Shown here in pieces: positions 46,034 to 54,767 of a DNA stretch of 64,000 nt. Location: the NCBI GenBank assembly GCA_000169995.1, contig AAZW01000006.1, positions 1 to 64,000 of the forward strand, in the 5' to 3' direction. The position numbers and the translations under genes are program-made. The notes beneath the pieces are model-generated. The model saw only the letters and a program-made list of their open reading frames with translations, did not search any database and was not told the origin of the DNA. Source of the DNA: Vibrionales bacterium SWAT-3 (GTDB lineage Bacteria > Pseudomonadota > Gammaproteobacteria > Enterobacterales > Vibrionaceae). How positions within the stretch are numbered: the first letter of the stretch is position 1; each line of letters begins with the position of its first letter.

Positions 46034-47380
46034 CTAGCGCTCGAATGACAGCCTCATTGCTGGAGAGTGATTTGTGTCTTGGAGCAAGCTCGAATCTGCA
46101 TTGCTATAAACCTTGGTGCCATTTACCCAAGTATGTTTGATCTGGGAAGAGAACTCGTGACCAGTGAATGGAGACCAAGCACATTGATAAAGGTTGTTTT
46201 CCTCTTCAACTAATGTTGATGCTTTTGGGTCGACGAGTACTAAATCTGCGAAGTAGCCTTCACGAATATAACCGCGCTCTTGTATCGCATAACGAATGGA
46301 TGGGTTATGTGCTGTTTTCTCTACGACTTGTTCTACGGTCATGGTTCCGACATGTACGTGGTCAAACAGAGTCAAGAGGGCGTGTTGTACAAGGGGTAAA
46401 CCGGCAGGCGCTTGCTCATAAGGAACTTGTTTTTCTTCCCATGTGTGAGGAGCATGGTCTGTGGCGATGATGTCTATTTGATTGGTGCTAAGGGCGGCAA
46501 GTAGTGCTTCTCGATCGCTTGGAAATTTGATGGCTGGGTTGCATTTGATTTGGTTCTCTAATCTTGGGTAATCTTCATTACTGAACCAAAGGTGATGAAC
46601 ACATGCTTCAGCGGTTATGCGCTTGCCTTCGATTGGCCCTTTATCAAATAGTGCCAACTCTTTCTCTGTAGTGATATGCAATACATGAAGCTGGCTATTG
46701 TGCTTTTTAGCGAGCTCAACAGCATAAGAAGAAGAGGCATAGCAGGCTCTGTCATCTCTTAGGATAGGGTGGTCTTCAATCGTGAAAACTGCTTTCTCTT
46801 TTCTTAATTGCTCTTGGTTTTTAGCGATAACAGGCCCGCTTTCACAATGGGTGACAATCAGGACGGGAGAATCACGGAATATGGCATCGAGTGCTTGAGG
46901 CTCTTCAACCAACAGGTTACCCGTTGAAGCACCCATAAATACCTTTACGCCACAGTGTTTGGTCGGGTCGAGCAGCTTGATTTGCTCTAGGTTATCTTCA
47001 GTTGCACCTAGATAAAAAGAGTAGTTAGCCAGTGAACTCTGTGCTGCGATATCAAATTTTTTCTCTAAGGCCTCAATGGTCGTAGTAGCAGGAGTTACGT
47101 TTGGCATTTCCATGTAGCTTGTAATACCACCAGCGACAGCGGCACGAGACTCTGTAGCGATTGAGCCTTTGTGGGTTAACCCGGGCTCGCGAAAATGGAC
47201 TTGATCGTCAATCATCCCCGGGATGAGGTAGCAACCTTTTGCTTCAATGACTTCACAATTTGAATTGGGCTGTATATTGCTTGCAACCTTTTCAATTCGT
47301 TGGTCGACAATTAATACATCTGTCTCGGTAATGGTACCTTCATTGACCACGTAGGCATTTTTAATGAGCGTTGCAGGCAT
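46034..47380 (-). CDS. Dihydroorotase paralogue of a zinc-limitation cluster
   Basis: 448-residue amidohydrolase, larger than E. coli PyrC and of the class-I type. It would close carbamoyl-aspartate to dihydroorotate in pyrimidine synthesis. The metal motif reads DDQVHFREPGLTHKG, so the first His of the usual H-x-H is Gln (Q60) with H62 kept. The carboxylated-lysine region GVKVFMGAS, THCES, HVLHITTEKE and ATDHAPHTWEEK are present. Paralogues of this kind (pyrQ/pyrC2) occur in zinc-starvation operons as backup enzymes. It begins 68 bp after the Zur-like gene stop. Confidence 0.88.
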   Translation of the reverse strand: MPATLIKNAYVVNEGTITETDVLIVDQRIEKVASNIQPNSNCEVIEAKGCYLIPGMIDDQVHFREPGLTHKGSIATESRAAVAGGITSYMEMPNVTPATTTIEALEKKFDIAAQSSLANYSFYLGATEDNLEQIKLLDPTKHCGVKVFMGASTGNLLVEEPQALDAIFRDSPVLIVTHCESGPVIAKNQEQLRKEKAVFTIEDHPILRDDRACYASSSYAVELAKKHNSQLHVLHITTEKELALFDKGPIEGKRITAEACVHHLWFSNEDYPRLENQIKCNPAIKFPSDREALLAALSTNQIDIIATDHAPHTWEEKQVPYEQAPAGLPLVQHALLTLFDHVHVGTMTVEQVVEKTAHNPSIRYAIQERGYIREGYFADLVLVDPKASTLVEEENNLYQCAWSPFTGHEFSSQIKHTWVNGTKVYSNADSSLLQDTNHSPAMRLSFER

Positions 47381-47448
47381 AGCGTTTCACTTTCTCCTTG
47401 TTAATCAGGCTAATACGGTCGGAATCTAGTTATTAGATGTAGGTATTC

Positions 47449-47922
47449 TTAGCAGGACGCATTCACTTCGGGCTTAGCACACTCATCACAAACGCAGCTG
47501 ATCTCTAACTGAGGGCTTGTGACGGTGAATCCTTGTTGTTTCGCGTGAGATTTAAGATCGCGAATAATAGAAGGGTTGATGGTTTGTTCACTTATCTTGT
47601 CGCACTTAGAACAAATCAAAAATTGTGGGATGCCATGTTCGTGCTCACAAAGGATGTGGTCACAAAGTATGTATTTATTTGATACCTTAATTTTGTGTGC
47701 TAGGTGGTGTTGTTCTAAAAAGTCCAAGACTCGATAGACCGACATCGCTTGAACATGTTGATCAAAATGCTCTTTGCAATAGTCGACTAACTCGTAGGCA
47801 GACAGCGCTTTATCGGCATGTGCCAACGCACGCAGTATCAGCAGCCTTTTGGCGGTGAACTGTTTTCCATTGTCTCTACACCCTTGTTTGACGTGCTTAA
47901 TGATCGCTTCAATATCTTTCAT
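47449..47922 (-). CDS. zur: Fur-family zinc-responsive regulator (Zur-like)
   Basis: 157 residues. The N-terminal winged helix (about 1-85) has QFTAKRLLILRALAHADKALSAYELVDY in two parts and SVYRVLDFLEQHHLAHK, close to E. coli Zur. The dimerisation domain holds metal-ligand groups: HILCEHEHGIPQFLICSKCDK and ISCVCDECAK (two C-x-x-C pairs forming the structural zinc site). It leads an operon with pyrC-like, gamma-CA and COG0523 genes and has a perfect 32-bp palindrome at its promoter. It could be the main Zur or a local second Zur; that cannot be settled from this window. Confidence 0.85.
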   Translation of the reverse strand: MKDIEAIIKHVKQGCRDNGKQFTAKRLLILRALAHADKALSAYELVDYCKEHFDQHVQAMSVYRVLDFLEQHHLAHKIKVSNKYILCDHILCEHEHGIPQFLICSKCDKISEQTINPSIIRDLKSHAKQQGFTVTSPQLEISCVCDECAKPEVNASC

Positions 47923-47941
47923 TTTCAGTACTAAAATCCTT

Positions 47942-47973
47942 CCAGGTTGATATGTTATAACATATCAACCTGG
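47942..47973. promoter_or_regulatory. Perfect 32-bp palindromic operator upstream of zur
   Basis: CCAGGTTGATATGTTA is followed directly by its exact reverse complement. The core TGTTATAACA consists of two Zur half-sites overlapped into a compact form rather than the spaced TGTTATA-N-TATAACA of the other boxes. It lies 20 bp before the zur start and suggests autoregulation. Confidence 0.75.
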
Positions 47974-48505
47974 CGCTGTGAAATGTACTTTGCTGCAGAG
48001 CGTCACTAAAGAGGGAGATTGACGGGATTAGAGTACAGATGAATCGCAGTAAAAGTCAGTACACGATCAGTGATAGCATTGACCGATTCGAATTAAATTC
48101 TGAAATGATACAAATCTCATATTTAATAATGATTATTTCATAACCTCTGTTGAGATGGATATCAAATCAAGTGGCTGATTTTATTGGGGAACGGAGAAAA
48201 GTCTCAAAAATTATTATTTAGACCGGTAAAGTTTTAAATTCCAATTTATTAATAGTAATTGGAATATAGTTCTATTTGACAACTGTTAAGCAGATGTTTT
48301 TTAGCTATATATGTGAAATTAAGAGCGAGTTATCTTTCTGATTTGAAAGAATAATCTGACAGTTGAGAGAAAAAAGTTGGCGAAAATCAGAAGCTTGGCA
48401 TACACTTTCCTTGTAAACGACCTTATCTCATTGATTGAATAGGGTAAATGCTTTGGCGCTACTGGCGATAGTAGCAATGATTAACATAGCTTTGAGGAAA
48501 GTTTT
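47974..48505. other. Intergenic region between zur and ihfA
   Basis: AT-rich, divergent promoter region. A short hydrophobic frame near 48435-48505 continues into ihfA in another phase and is not counted as a gene. No pheT sequence, the usual ihfA neighbour, was recognised. Confidence 0.5.
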
Positions 48506-48802
48506 ATGGCACTCACGAAGGCCGATTTGGCTGAGAACCTGTTTGAGACACTCGGATACAGCAAGCGGGATGCCAAGGAAACGGTTGAAGTGTTTTTCGA
48601 AGAAGTTCGTAAAGCGCTTGAAAATGGCGAACAGGTAAAACTGTCTGGTTTTGGTAACTTTGATCTTCGCGAGAAAAACGAGCGACCTGGTCGTAACCCG
48701 AAAACTGGTGAAGACATTCCAATTTCTGCTCGACGTGTTGTTACTTTTAGACCGGGACAAAAACTAAAGGCCCGTGTCGAAAATATTAAAATCGAGAAGT
48801 AG
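48506..48802 (+). CDS. ihfA: Integration host factor subunit alpha
   Basis: 98 residues, full length, with [25 protein letters not shown] at the N-terminus (in parts) and the near-invariant IHF-alpha core [50 protein letters not shown] (in parts). The Pro in RPGRNPKTG intercalates and bends DNA. It partners with IHF-beta, encoded elsewhere. In most gammaproteobacteria ihfA follows pheT; here it stands alone with its own terminator, so it may be a relocated or second copy. TTGAGGAAAG precedes the ATG. Confidence 0.95.
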   Translation: MALTKADLAENLFETLGYSKRDAKETVEVFFEEVRKALENGEQVKLSGFGNFDLREKNERPGRNPKTGEDIPISARRVVTFRPGQKLKARVENIKIEK

Positions 48803-48811
48803 CCAAGCAAT

Positions 48812-48835
48812 AGACCACGCCTAGCGTGGTCTTTT
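48812..48835 (+). terminator. Rho-independent terminator
   Basis: AGACCACGC/GCGTGGTCT (48812-48820 with 48824-48832) followed by TTTT. It ends ihfA. Confidence 0.92.
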
Positions 48836-48885
48836 TGTTTGTATCACAGTATTTATTCTTGCCACTCGTTTTCAATCTTTTATCT

Positions 48886-48941
<56 letters not shown>

Positions 48942-49078
48942 CAATTTCTAATCAGCGTTCAGTTCTCCTTAACGGTAGTAAATTCTAATTGAATTTAAAT
49001 ACACCGCGCTATTTGCTGTAATGCGTCCACTTTATGACCGATCAAACTGATTTTTTGATCCAGATCTTAGGAGGATGT

Positions 49079-49384
49079 GTGCGAAAAGCCGCTTTAGCTT
49101 GGGTATTGCTTTTATTTCCCGCGATAGGCCAAGCAGCCGATTACCAACAAATTGCCAATATGTGCGTCGCTTGCCATGGCAGTACTCAAGACACTTCTTT
49201 TCCTTCTATTCCGAACCTGAAATGGCAGAACAAGCCTTACTTGGTTGAACAGCTCACGGCTTTTAAGAGTGGAGAACGTTCCGATAAAACCATGTCTAAA
49301 GTCGCCCAGCTTTTGTCTGAGCAAGATATTGAGCAGCTTGCCACTTACTTTTACACACTTAATCACAAAGGATCGCCACAATGA
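49079..49384 (+). CDS. Periplasmic class-I cytochrome c of the sulfite dehydrogenase operon
   Basis: About 101 residues from a GTG start at 49079, four bases after the strong ribosome site TAGGAGG. The signal peptide is (V/M)RKAALAWVLLLFPAIGQAA. Mono-heme motif MCVACHG, axial Met probably in the KTMSKVA segment, and the family ending LATYFYTL. An ATG at 49034 would add 15 residues and is less likely. It overlaps the sulfite dehydrogenase start by four bases and is the probable first electron acceptor. Confidence 0.88.
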   Translation: MRKAALAWVLLLFPAIGQAADYQQIANMCVACHGSTQDTSFPSIPNLKWQNKPYLVEQLTAFKSGERSDKTMSKVAQLLSEQDIEQLATYFYTLNHKGSPQ

Positions 49385-50607
49385 GTTTAGATAGAAGACA
49401 GTTCCTGAAAGCTGCGTTAACTGCAACCGCGGCGTCTGCGTTGCCGGTCTCTTGGGTGTTTGCTGCTAATCGCCCGGAAGGTTTAGAGGCCTTGGATATC
49501 AATGCGTTAACGTGGGCAAAAGCAGAAGATTTGCCGGATTACTATACCGTTTTAAATACCAACCCTTTGAATGCTTATCCGCCAGAAAGTATGCTTGCGC
49601 CCGCTGTTACGCCCGCCGATGTCCCATTTGTTCGATGGAATGGTTTAATGCCAGATTTCAATAAAATGGATCCGGATACTTGGACGTTTGAAGTGAAAGG
49701 GGAGTCTGTAAAACAGAGTAAAACTTACACAATAGCGGAACTCAAATCTAAGTTTAAGCACCATACTCAAAGCCTAGTATTGGAGTGTGGCGGCAACAGC
49801 CGTAATAACTTTTACCCAAGCACGAAAGGCAATCAGTGGAACAATGCAGGAGTGTACTGCGCACAGTGGACAGGCGTGTTGCTTAGTGATGTCCTAAAAG
49901 ATTGTGGTATCAAAGATGACGCGGTTTATGTCGGCAACCATGGCTTTGATAAGCACCTAAGTGGTAAAGGTGAAGCGATCTCTCGCGGCGTACCGATTGA
50001 AGCCGCAATGACTGACAATGCCTTGATTGCATGGGAAATGAATGGCGAATCTATTCCATATCTTCACGGTTTTCCGTTGAGAACGGTATTTGGAGGTCGC
50101 CCAGCTTCTGTCTCTCAAAAGTGCACTACGGGCATCAGTATCCGAAATAAAGTTCATGATGGCCATAAAATGGCAGCACCCGCTTATCAAGTGCCTAAGC
50201 ACCCAATCGCGCCTGGTGAAAAAGTAGAAAACAAGGATTTTAGAATCATTGAAGAGATGATTGTTAAGTCGCTAATTACCTCGCCAAAGAGTGGCACTGA
50301 GTTTGCGCTTGGTAAAAAGGTCAAAGTGAGCGGTCACGCGTGGGCTGGGCTGAGAACCGTCGAGAAGCTCCAAGTCAGTTACGATTACGGAACAACTTGG
50401 CTCGATGCAAACCTCAAGAAACCCGTCAACAAAGGCGCATGGCAGCAATGGGAGCTTGATCTTGAACTTCCTATGACAGGTTATTATGAGATCTGGGCGA
50501 AGGCGACCGATAGCGAAGGCGATAGCCAGCCAGTGGTTCAACCGCAATGGAACCCCAAAGGGTATCTGTTTAATGGTTGTCATAGAGTCGCGGTAAGAGT
50601 TTCGTGA
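49381..50607 (+). CDS. Periplasmic molybdopterin sulfite dehydrogenase (SoxC/SorA-like)
   Basis: 408 residues. A Tat signal (MSLDRRQFLKAALTATAA) directs the folded molybdoenzyme to the periplasm. The sulfite-oxidase molybdopterin domain (about 60-270) has the Mo-binding Cys in LVLECGGNSRNNF, and the C-terminal Mo-co dimerisation domain (about 290-405) contains KVSGHAWAG and the WNPKGYLFNG closing motif. It oxidises sulfite, or a related sulfur or thiol substrate, to sulfate with electrons passed to cytochrome c. It is flanked by three cytochrome c genes with overlapping ends, a tight operon. Confidence 0.9.
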   Translation: MSLDRRQFLKAALTATAASALPVSWVFAANRPEGLEALDINALTWAKAEDLPDYYTVLNTNPLNAYPPESMLAPAVTPADVPFVRWNGLMPDFNKMDPDTWTFEVKGESVKQSKTYTIAELKSKFKHHTQSLVLECGGNSRNNFYPSTKGNQWNNAGVYCAQWTGVLLSDVLKDCGIKDDAVYVGNHGFDKHLSGKGEAISRGVPIEAAMTDNALIAWEMNGESIPYLHGFPLRTVFGGRPASVSQKCTTGISIRNKVHDGHKMAAPAYQVPKHPIAPGEKVENKDFRIIEEMIVKSLITSPKSGTEFALGKKVKVSGHAWAGLRTVEKLQVSYDYGTTWLDANLKKPVNKGAWQQWELDLELPMTGYYEIWAKATDSEGDSQPVVQPQWNPKGYLFNGCHRVAVRVS

Positions 50608-50615
50608 GGAAAGTC

Positions 50616-51047
50616 ATGTGTGATAATTCTAGTCAGAACAGCAAGCGCTCTTATCGTAAAGGAATTATGAGAGCGGCAGTGGTCTGTAGCTTGTTAACCT
50701 CAATGCTTGTTCATGCCGATGAAGTGCCGGATAACCCGAAGGCTTTCTATGGGGTAGATAAGAGTTCAGGTTTAATCATGGCTCCGGGATGGGAGTTAGT
50801 GAAAGGGCAATGTAATGCGTGCCACACGAGTCTTATTGTGGCGCAGAACAGTGGTACTCTAGAGCAATGGCGTGAAACGATTCAATGGATGGTAGATACT
50901 CAGGGGCTATGGGACTTGTCTGATACATGGGACCCGGTACTGGATTATCTGAGTACCTATTATCAAGACAAAGGGATCGACATGAACAAGTATCGACGAA
51001 AACCTATTGATAGCGCTCTGATGCCGCCTATGCCGGGAGAGCAATAA
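50616..51047 (+). CDS. Periplasmic cytochrome c-like subunit
   Basis: 143 residues with a signal-like segment (GIMRAAVVCSLLTSMLVHA) and one heme motif QCNACHT. It resembles the small SorB-type cytochrome subunits, including the helix WRETIQWMVDTQGLW typical of that group and LDYLSTYY. The ATG at 50616 has GAGGAAAG upstream. It starts eight bases after the dehydrogenase stop and overlaps the next gene. Likely the dedicated electron-accepting subunit. Confidence 0.85.
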   Translation: MCDNSSQNSKRSYRKGIMRAAVVCSLLTSMLVHADEVPDNPKAFYGVDKSSGLIMAPGWELVKGQCNACHTSLIVAQNSGTLEQWRETIQWMVDTQGLWDLSDTWDPVLDYLSTYYQDKGIDMNKYRRKPIDSALMPPMPGEQ

Positions 51048-51478
51048 TGAATCTAACTAAGTTCACGCTGCTATTGGTAACGTCGATTGTTGCTATGATG
51101 TCACTCTCCGCATGTACTGACGAAAACACTGAAACGGTGGGAAAGGTTTCGCCAAAACTGACAATACAAAGTGACAAAACAGAACCGTACATACCAAGCT
51201 TGATGGCAGGTGAAAAGCTCGTTAACAACTTATGTAGCCAGTGCCACGGCGATAAAATCATCCCTTTCGTACAGTCTTATCCGAATATTAAGGGGCAGAA
51301 ATCCAGCTACATCCTTAAACAATTGCGTGACTTTAAAAGTGATTCACGTCAGGACTTATACATGCAGTCAGTCGTGAAGTCTCTATCTGATAAGGATTTA
51401 CAGGATGTCGCTGCTTTTTATAGCACATTAAAGCCACTGGACTTGTATGAACGCTCCCAGGAGTATTACCACCAATAG
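51047..51478 (+). CDS. Lipoprotein cytochrome c
   Basis: 143 residues. Lipobox LSAC at about 20-23 anchors it to a membrane. Mono-heme motif LCSQCHGD, a KGQKSSYILKQLRDFK segment common to class-I cytochromes, and YMQSVVKSLSDKDLQDVAAFYS with the axial Met. It overlaps the previous gene (taATGA) and is last before the terminator. It probably passes electrons from the soluble partners to the respiratory chain. Confidence 0.88.
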   Translation: MNLTKFTLLLVTSIVAMMSLSACTDENTETVGKVSPKLTIQSDKTEPYIPSLMAGEKLVNNLCSQCHGDKIIPFVQSYPNIKGQKSSYILKQLRDFKSDSRQDLYMQSVVKSLSDKDLQDVAAFYSTLKPLDLYERSQEYYHQ

Positions 51479-51519
51479 CGTTCGCTTGTGATTCACAAGA
51501 GAAACACTGAAATTAAAAA

Positions 51520-51541
51520 AGGGCTGCGAGTGCAGCCCTTG
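51520..51541 (+). terminator. Rho-independent terminator
   Basis: AAGGGCTGC/GCAGCCCTT stem, A-rich before and T-rich after, so usable in both directions between the sulfite operon and the converging RelA/SpoT-like pseudogene. Confidence 0.85.
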
Positions 51542-51576
51542 TTCGTTTTTGTTTTGTAGTAGCGGTAAGGTTGGTG

Positions 51577-52356
51577 TTATGCCGCTTTAATATGAGTCGT
51601 AATGTATGGTTGCCATGCTTGTTGGTACAGCTCTAAAGATTGGCGTCTTAGGCTATTGATTTGCGCCGCTTCAATGTCGTTGATTGGGCGCTTTTCAGCA
51701 ATCGCATGACGCTCAATACCTTGAATGATCTCGTATAGCTCATGTTCAGGGCCACTTTTCACATCTGCTATCGCTTTTAAGTGAAGTTGAACCTCGGCGA
51801 TCATGTTAGTTTTTGGTAAGCGAACTAGTAAGTTAAGGTCACGGTAGCCAGAATCAGCGGGTGACTTAAACTTGTTTTTCACTTTTACTACGTCCGCTTC
51901 ACGGCTCAGTGCTTCGTACACTTCAACTAGACTCTCTACATCATTAGCGATGATTGTTGCGCGAGCTAGGTCGGTAATTCTTGTGTTGTCACCATCCAGT
52001 TCTAATTAAATTTTCTCTTGAGCGCGAGCTTGAGATTTAACACCAGCAAACAGGGCATCTGAATTAGTGAGAAGAGCGGTACTTTTACAGATTGTCTCTA
52101 GCTCTGCTTGCGCTTGGTGAGCTTTGCTGTAAAGGATGTCGAAGTCGGTATAAGGCTGAGTTGGACGCGAGTCGAATGCCTTGATGCCATATAGGCCGCT
52201 TAGGCTGTGGCGGAATACGTTTGATGAAACTTGGTTTTGCGAAGACGCTGTGCGCGATTGATCAGTTGAACTCGTTGAAACAGGTGCTGCTGCGAATGCA
52301 GGCGCTCGGCTCAATACTAGAAGCATTAGGGCCGTCGTACGGAGAAATACACTCAT
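51577..52356 (-). pseudogene. Exported RelA/SpoT-domain protein interrupted by an ochre codon
   Basis: One frame of 260 codons with a single internal TAA at codon 117 (52006-52008). The 5' part has a signal peptide (MSVFLRTTALMLLVLSRAPAFAAA) and a helical stretch ending SQARAQEKI. After the stop the same frame continues LELDGDNTRITDLARATIIA, then VVKVKNKFKSPADSGYRDLN and IAEVQLHLKAI, which match the synthetase-like RelA/SpoT domain (the G-Y-R substrate loop and E-x-Q). An exported member cannot use cytoplasmic GTP/ATP, so its role is unclear. Suppression, or a sequencing error, is an alternative to true loss. Confidence 0.8.
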
Positions 52357-52679
52357 TCAAACTCCAAAATACAAGGTTACAAAAACGGGTAGTTAAAAGG
52401 GGTAACCAGTAACGCATAAGAGTAAAAAAGCTTAACTAAACTCACTACATATTAAATGGGGCTAGCTAAGACAGAAACCAACTCTAACGTTTAATATTGC
52501 TTTAAAATGTGAACATATAGACAAATAATCCAAGCGTTTGTTCCGCAATTTTAAGAACTTTGAACCTAGCCAGTTTCTGGTCGTATTCGAAACCATTTTG
52601 CCACTTTAAGCCAAGCTAAGGTTGCTCTTACTTCTCTATACTGTACCCTTGCATTATGACTGTTTAACATGAACGAAAG
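52357..52679. other. Intergenic region upstream of tpm
   Basis: AT-rich divergent promoter region between the RelA/SpoT-like pseudogene and tpm. No gene, hairpin with U-tract or operator was recognised. Confidence 0.5.
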
Positions 52680-53333
52680 ATGAATAATCCTGAATTTTGG
52701 CACAATAAATGGGCAGCCAACCAAATTGGTTTCCACCTTGAAGATGTAAACCCGCTTTTAGTTGAGTTTTGGAAAGCAACTGACCCTAACTATGAGAAGA
52801 GTGTATTTGTTCCTTTGTGTGGCAAGAGTGAAGACCTGATTTGGCTAGCGTCTAAACATGAAGACGTTCAAGGTGTGGAATTGAGCCAGATTGCGGTTCG
52901 AGCTTTTTTCTCTGAGCATTTCTACACGCCAACCGTAACTCAAATTAACGGCCAACATGAACTTTATCAGTTTGATGAGTTGAGTGTTTACACTGGGGAT
53001 TATTTCACTGCGCCAATTCAGCCGGTCGATATTATTTATGATCGTGCTTCTTTGGTCGCTTTGCCTGCTGAGATGAGAGTGCAATATGTAGAACGCTTGA
53101 AGCAGTTATTGAAGCCTGGCGGCAAGATCCTGCTTGTAACGCTAGACTACGACCAAGATGAAATGGCAGGCCCTCCGTTTAGCGTCCCTAAACTAGAAAT
53201 CGATCAGTTGTTCGCGGGTTACAAGATTACATTGTTGAGCCAAGATATTGCAGACGAAGAGCACCCTAAGATTGCTAAGAAAGGTTTATCTCGATTCAGT
53301 GAGGAAGTGTACTTGATTGAGTCGGAAGTCTAA
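52680..53333 (+). CDS. tpm: Thiopurine S-methyltransferase
   Basis: 217 residues, full family length. SAM-dependent methyltransferase that methylates thiols, and in bacteria also tellurite or selenite. Matches include the N-terminus [23 protein letters not shown] (in parts), [44 protein letters not shown] and [14 protein letters not shown]. Single gene with its own terminator. Confidence 0.95.
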   Translation: MNNPEFWHNKWAANQIGFHLEDVNPLLVEFWKATDPNYEKSVFVPLCGKSEDLIWLASKHEDVQGVELSQIAVRAFFSEHFYTPTVTQINGQHELYQFDELSVYTGDYFTAPIQPVDIIYDRASLVALPAEMRVQYVERLKQLLKPGGKILLVTLDYDQDEMAGPPFSVPKLEIDQLFAGYKITLLSQDIADEEHPKIAKKGLSRFSEEVYLIESEV

Positions 53334-53365
53334 GCTCAGTTTCTTTCGAAAAGATAACACCAATG

Positions 53366-53393
53366 AAAAGACGGGCGCATGGCCCGTCTTTTT
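53366..53393 (+). terminator. Rho-independent terminator, tpm/purT
   Basis: AAAAGACGGGC/GCCCGTCTTTT stem around GCATG with T-run, usable in both directions between the converging tpm and purT genes. Confidence 0.88.
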
Positions 53394-53424
53394 GATCGTT
53401 AAGACTTCATTTGTGAAAGCCTAA

Positions 53425-54600
53425 TTAGTAAATCACTTTTACTTTCGACGCACTGTTGATTGCATCTTCAATCGCGGTTTCTGTGCTCTTACGGCGTGTT
53501 AGTGCAACACCAAGGCGACGACGACCATCGATGTCTGGCTTACCAAACAGGCGAACTTGTGTTTGTGGTGCCTCTAGTGCTTCTGCTAGGCCTTCAAAAC
53601 GGATGTTCGTTGATGTGCCTTGGCCAAGGATTACTGCAGACGCACAAGGGCCATACTGAGTAATTGATTTGATAGGCATACCTGTAAATGCGCGTACGTG
53701 AAGTGCGAATTCTGACGAGTCTTGAGACATCAATGTCACCAAACCAGTATCGTGTGGGCGAGGGGATACTTCGTTGAAGATCACATGGTCGCCTTTAACG
53801 AACAACTCAACACCAAAGATACCGTGACCACCTAGAGCATTAACCACTTGCTCTGCAGTGTACTGTGCCGCTTTTAGAGCGTTGTCTGACATAACCTGAG
53901 GCTGCCATGATTCACGGTAGTCGCCGTCTTCTTGGCGGTGGCCGATAGGTGCACAGAAATGAACACCGTCGACTGCACGAACAGTGAGAAGAGTAATCTC
54001 GTAATCAAAGTCGATGAAGCCTTCAACGATCACACGACCCGCACCAGTACGACCGCCTTCTTGTGCGTAGTCCCAAGACTTCTGGATATCTTCTTCGGTT
54101 TTGATAACGCTTTGGCCTTTGCCTGAAGAACTCATTACTGGTTTCACAACGCAAGGCATACCGACAAATTCAACCGCGGCAGCGAAGTCTTCAAAGGTGT
54201 CTGCAAAGCGGTAAGGGGATGTGCTTAGCTTTAGTTCTTCTGCTGCCAGGCGACGAATACCTTCACGGTTCATCGTTAGCTTAGTGGCGTTAGCTGTTGG
54301 AACGACATTCAAGCCTTGAGCTTCAAGCTCGACCAACTTGCTGGTGGCGATAGCTTCAATTTCAGGCACCACGTAATCTGGTTTTTCTAGTTCAATGATG
54401 GCTTGAAGTGCATCGCCATTTAGCATGTCTAGTACATGGCTGCGATGCGCAACTTGCATTGCTGGCGCGTCTGCATAACGGTCACAAGCAATAACTTCTA
54501 AACCTAAACGTTGGCACTCGATAGCAACTTCTTTTCCGAGTTCACCTGAACCTAATAGAAGTACACGAGTAGCATTTTCACGAGTAGCAGTACCAAACAT
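53425..54600 (-). CDS. purT: PurT, formate-dependent GAR formyltransferase
   Basis: 391-residue ATP-grasp enzyme that converts glycinamide ribonucleotide plus formate and ATP to formyl-GAR in purine synthesis. Landmarks: [21 protein letters not shown] at the N-terminus (in parts), [28 protein letters not shown] (ATP loop), [24 protein letters not shown] (in parts). The start at 54600 (MFGTATREN) has GGAAGGAAT before it. A PurR box lies about 70 bp upstream. Confidence 0.96.
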   Translation of the reverse strand: MFGTATRENATRVLLLGSGELGKEVAIECQRLGLEVIACDRYADAPAMQVAHRSHVLDMLNGDALQAIIELEKPDYVVPEIEAIATSKLVELEAQGLNVVPTANATKLTMNREGIRRLAAEELKLSTSPYRFADTFEDFAAAVEFVGMPCVVKPVMSSSGKGQSVIKTEEDIQKSWDYAQEGGRTGAGRVIVEGFIDFDYEITLLTVRAVDGVHFCAPIGHRQEDGDYRESWQPQVMSDNALKAAQYTAEQVVNALGGHGIFGVELFVKGDHVIFNEVSPRPHDTGLVTLMSQDSSEFALHVRAFTGMPIKSITQYGPCASAVILGQGTSTNIRFEGLAEALEAPQTQVRLFGKPDIDGRRRLGVALTRRKSTETAIEDAINSASKVKVIY

Positions 54601-54667
54601 AGAAATTCCTTCCGATCTTTTGAACGATTGATTGAAAACGGGGTGATCATACTTATTTAAATGACAA

Positions 54668-54683
54668 AAGCAAACGTTTGCGC
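54668..54683 (-). promoter_or_regulatory. PurR operator upstream of purT
   Basis: The core GCAAACGTTTGC (54670-54681) is a perfect palindrome identical to the centre of the PurR consensus (ACGCAAACGTTTGCGT). It lies about 70 bp before purT, a known PurR-regulon gene. Confidence 0.88.
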
Positions 54684-54708
54684 AACTTGTGGTGTTAATT
54701 ACAAGCAT

Positions 54709-54740
54709 AAAAAAAGCAGCCCCGTTAAATAGAGCTGCTT
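54709..54740 (-). terminator. Rho-independent terminator of cdd
   Basis: AAGCAGC/GCTGCTT (54714-54720 with 54734-54740); on the minus strand it is followed by a run of seven U. Located just after the cytidine deaminase stop. Confidence 0.85.
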
Positions 54741-54767
54741 ATTTAAATTTTTGTTAATTAGATGTAC

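Noticed and set aside
48121..48145. Possible Fur box (AATAATGATTATT)
   Set aside because: Only the centre resembles the Fur consensus, and it lies in very AT-rich DNA, so chance is likely.
48435..48638. Hydrophobic frame running into ihfA in another phase
   Set aside because: It overlaps the well-supported ihfA gene for most of its length; only the first 20 residues look membrane-like. A vague similarity of ...[10 protein letters not shown] to a PheT tail was judged too weak.
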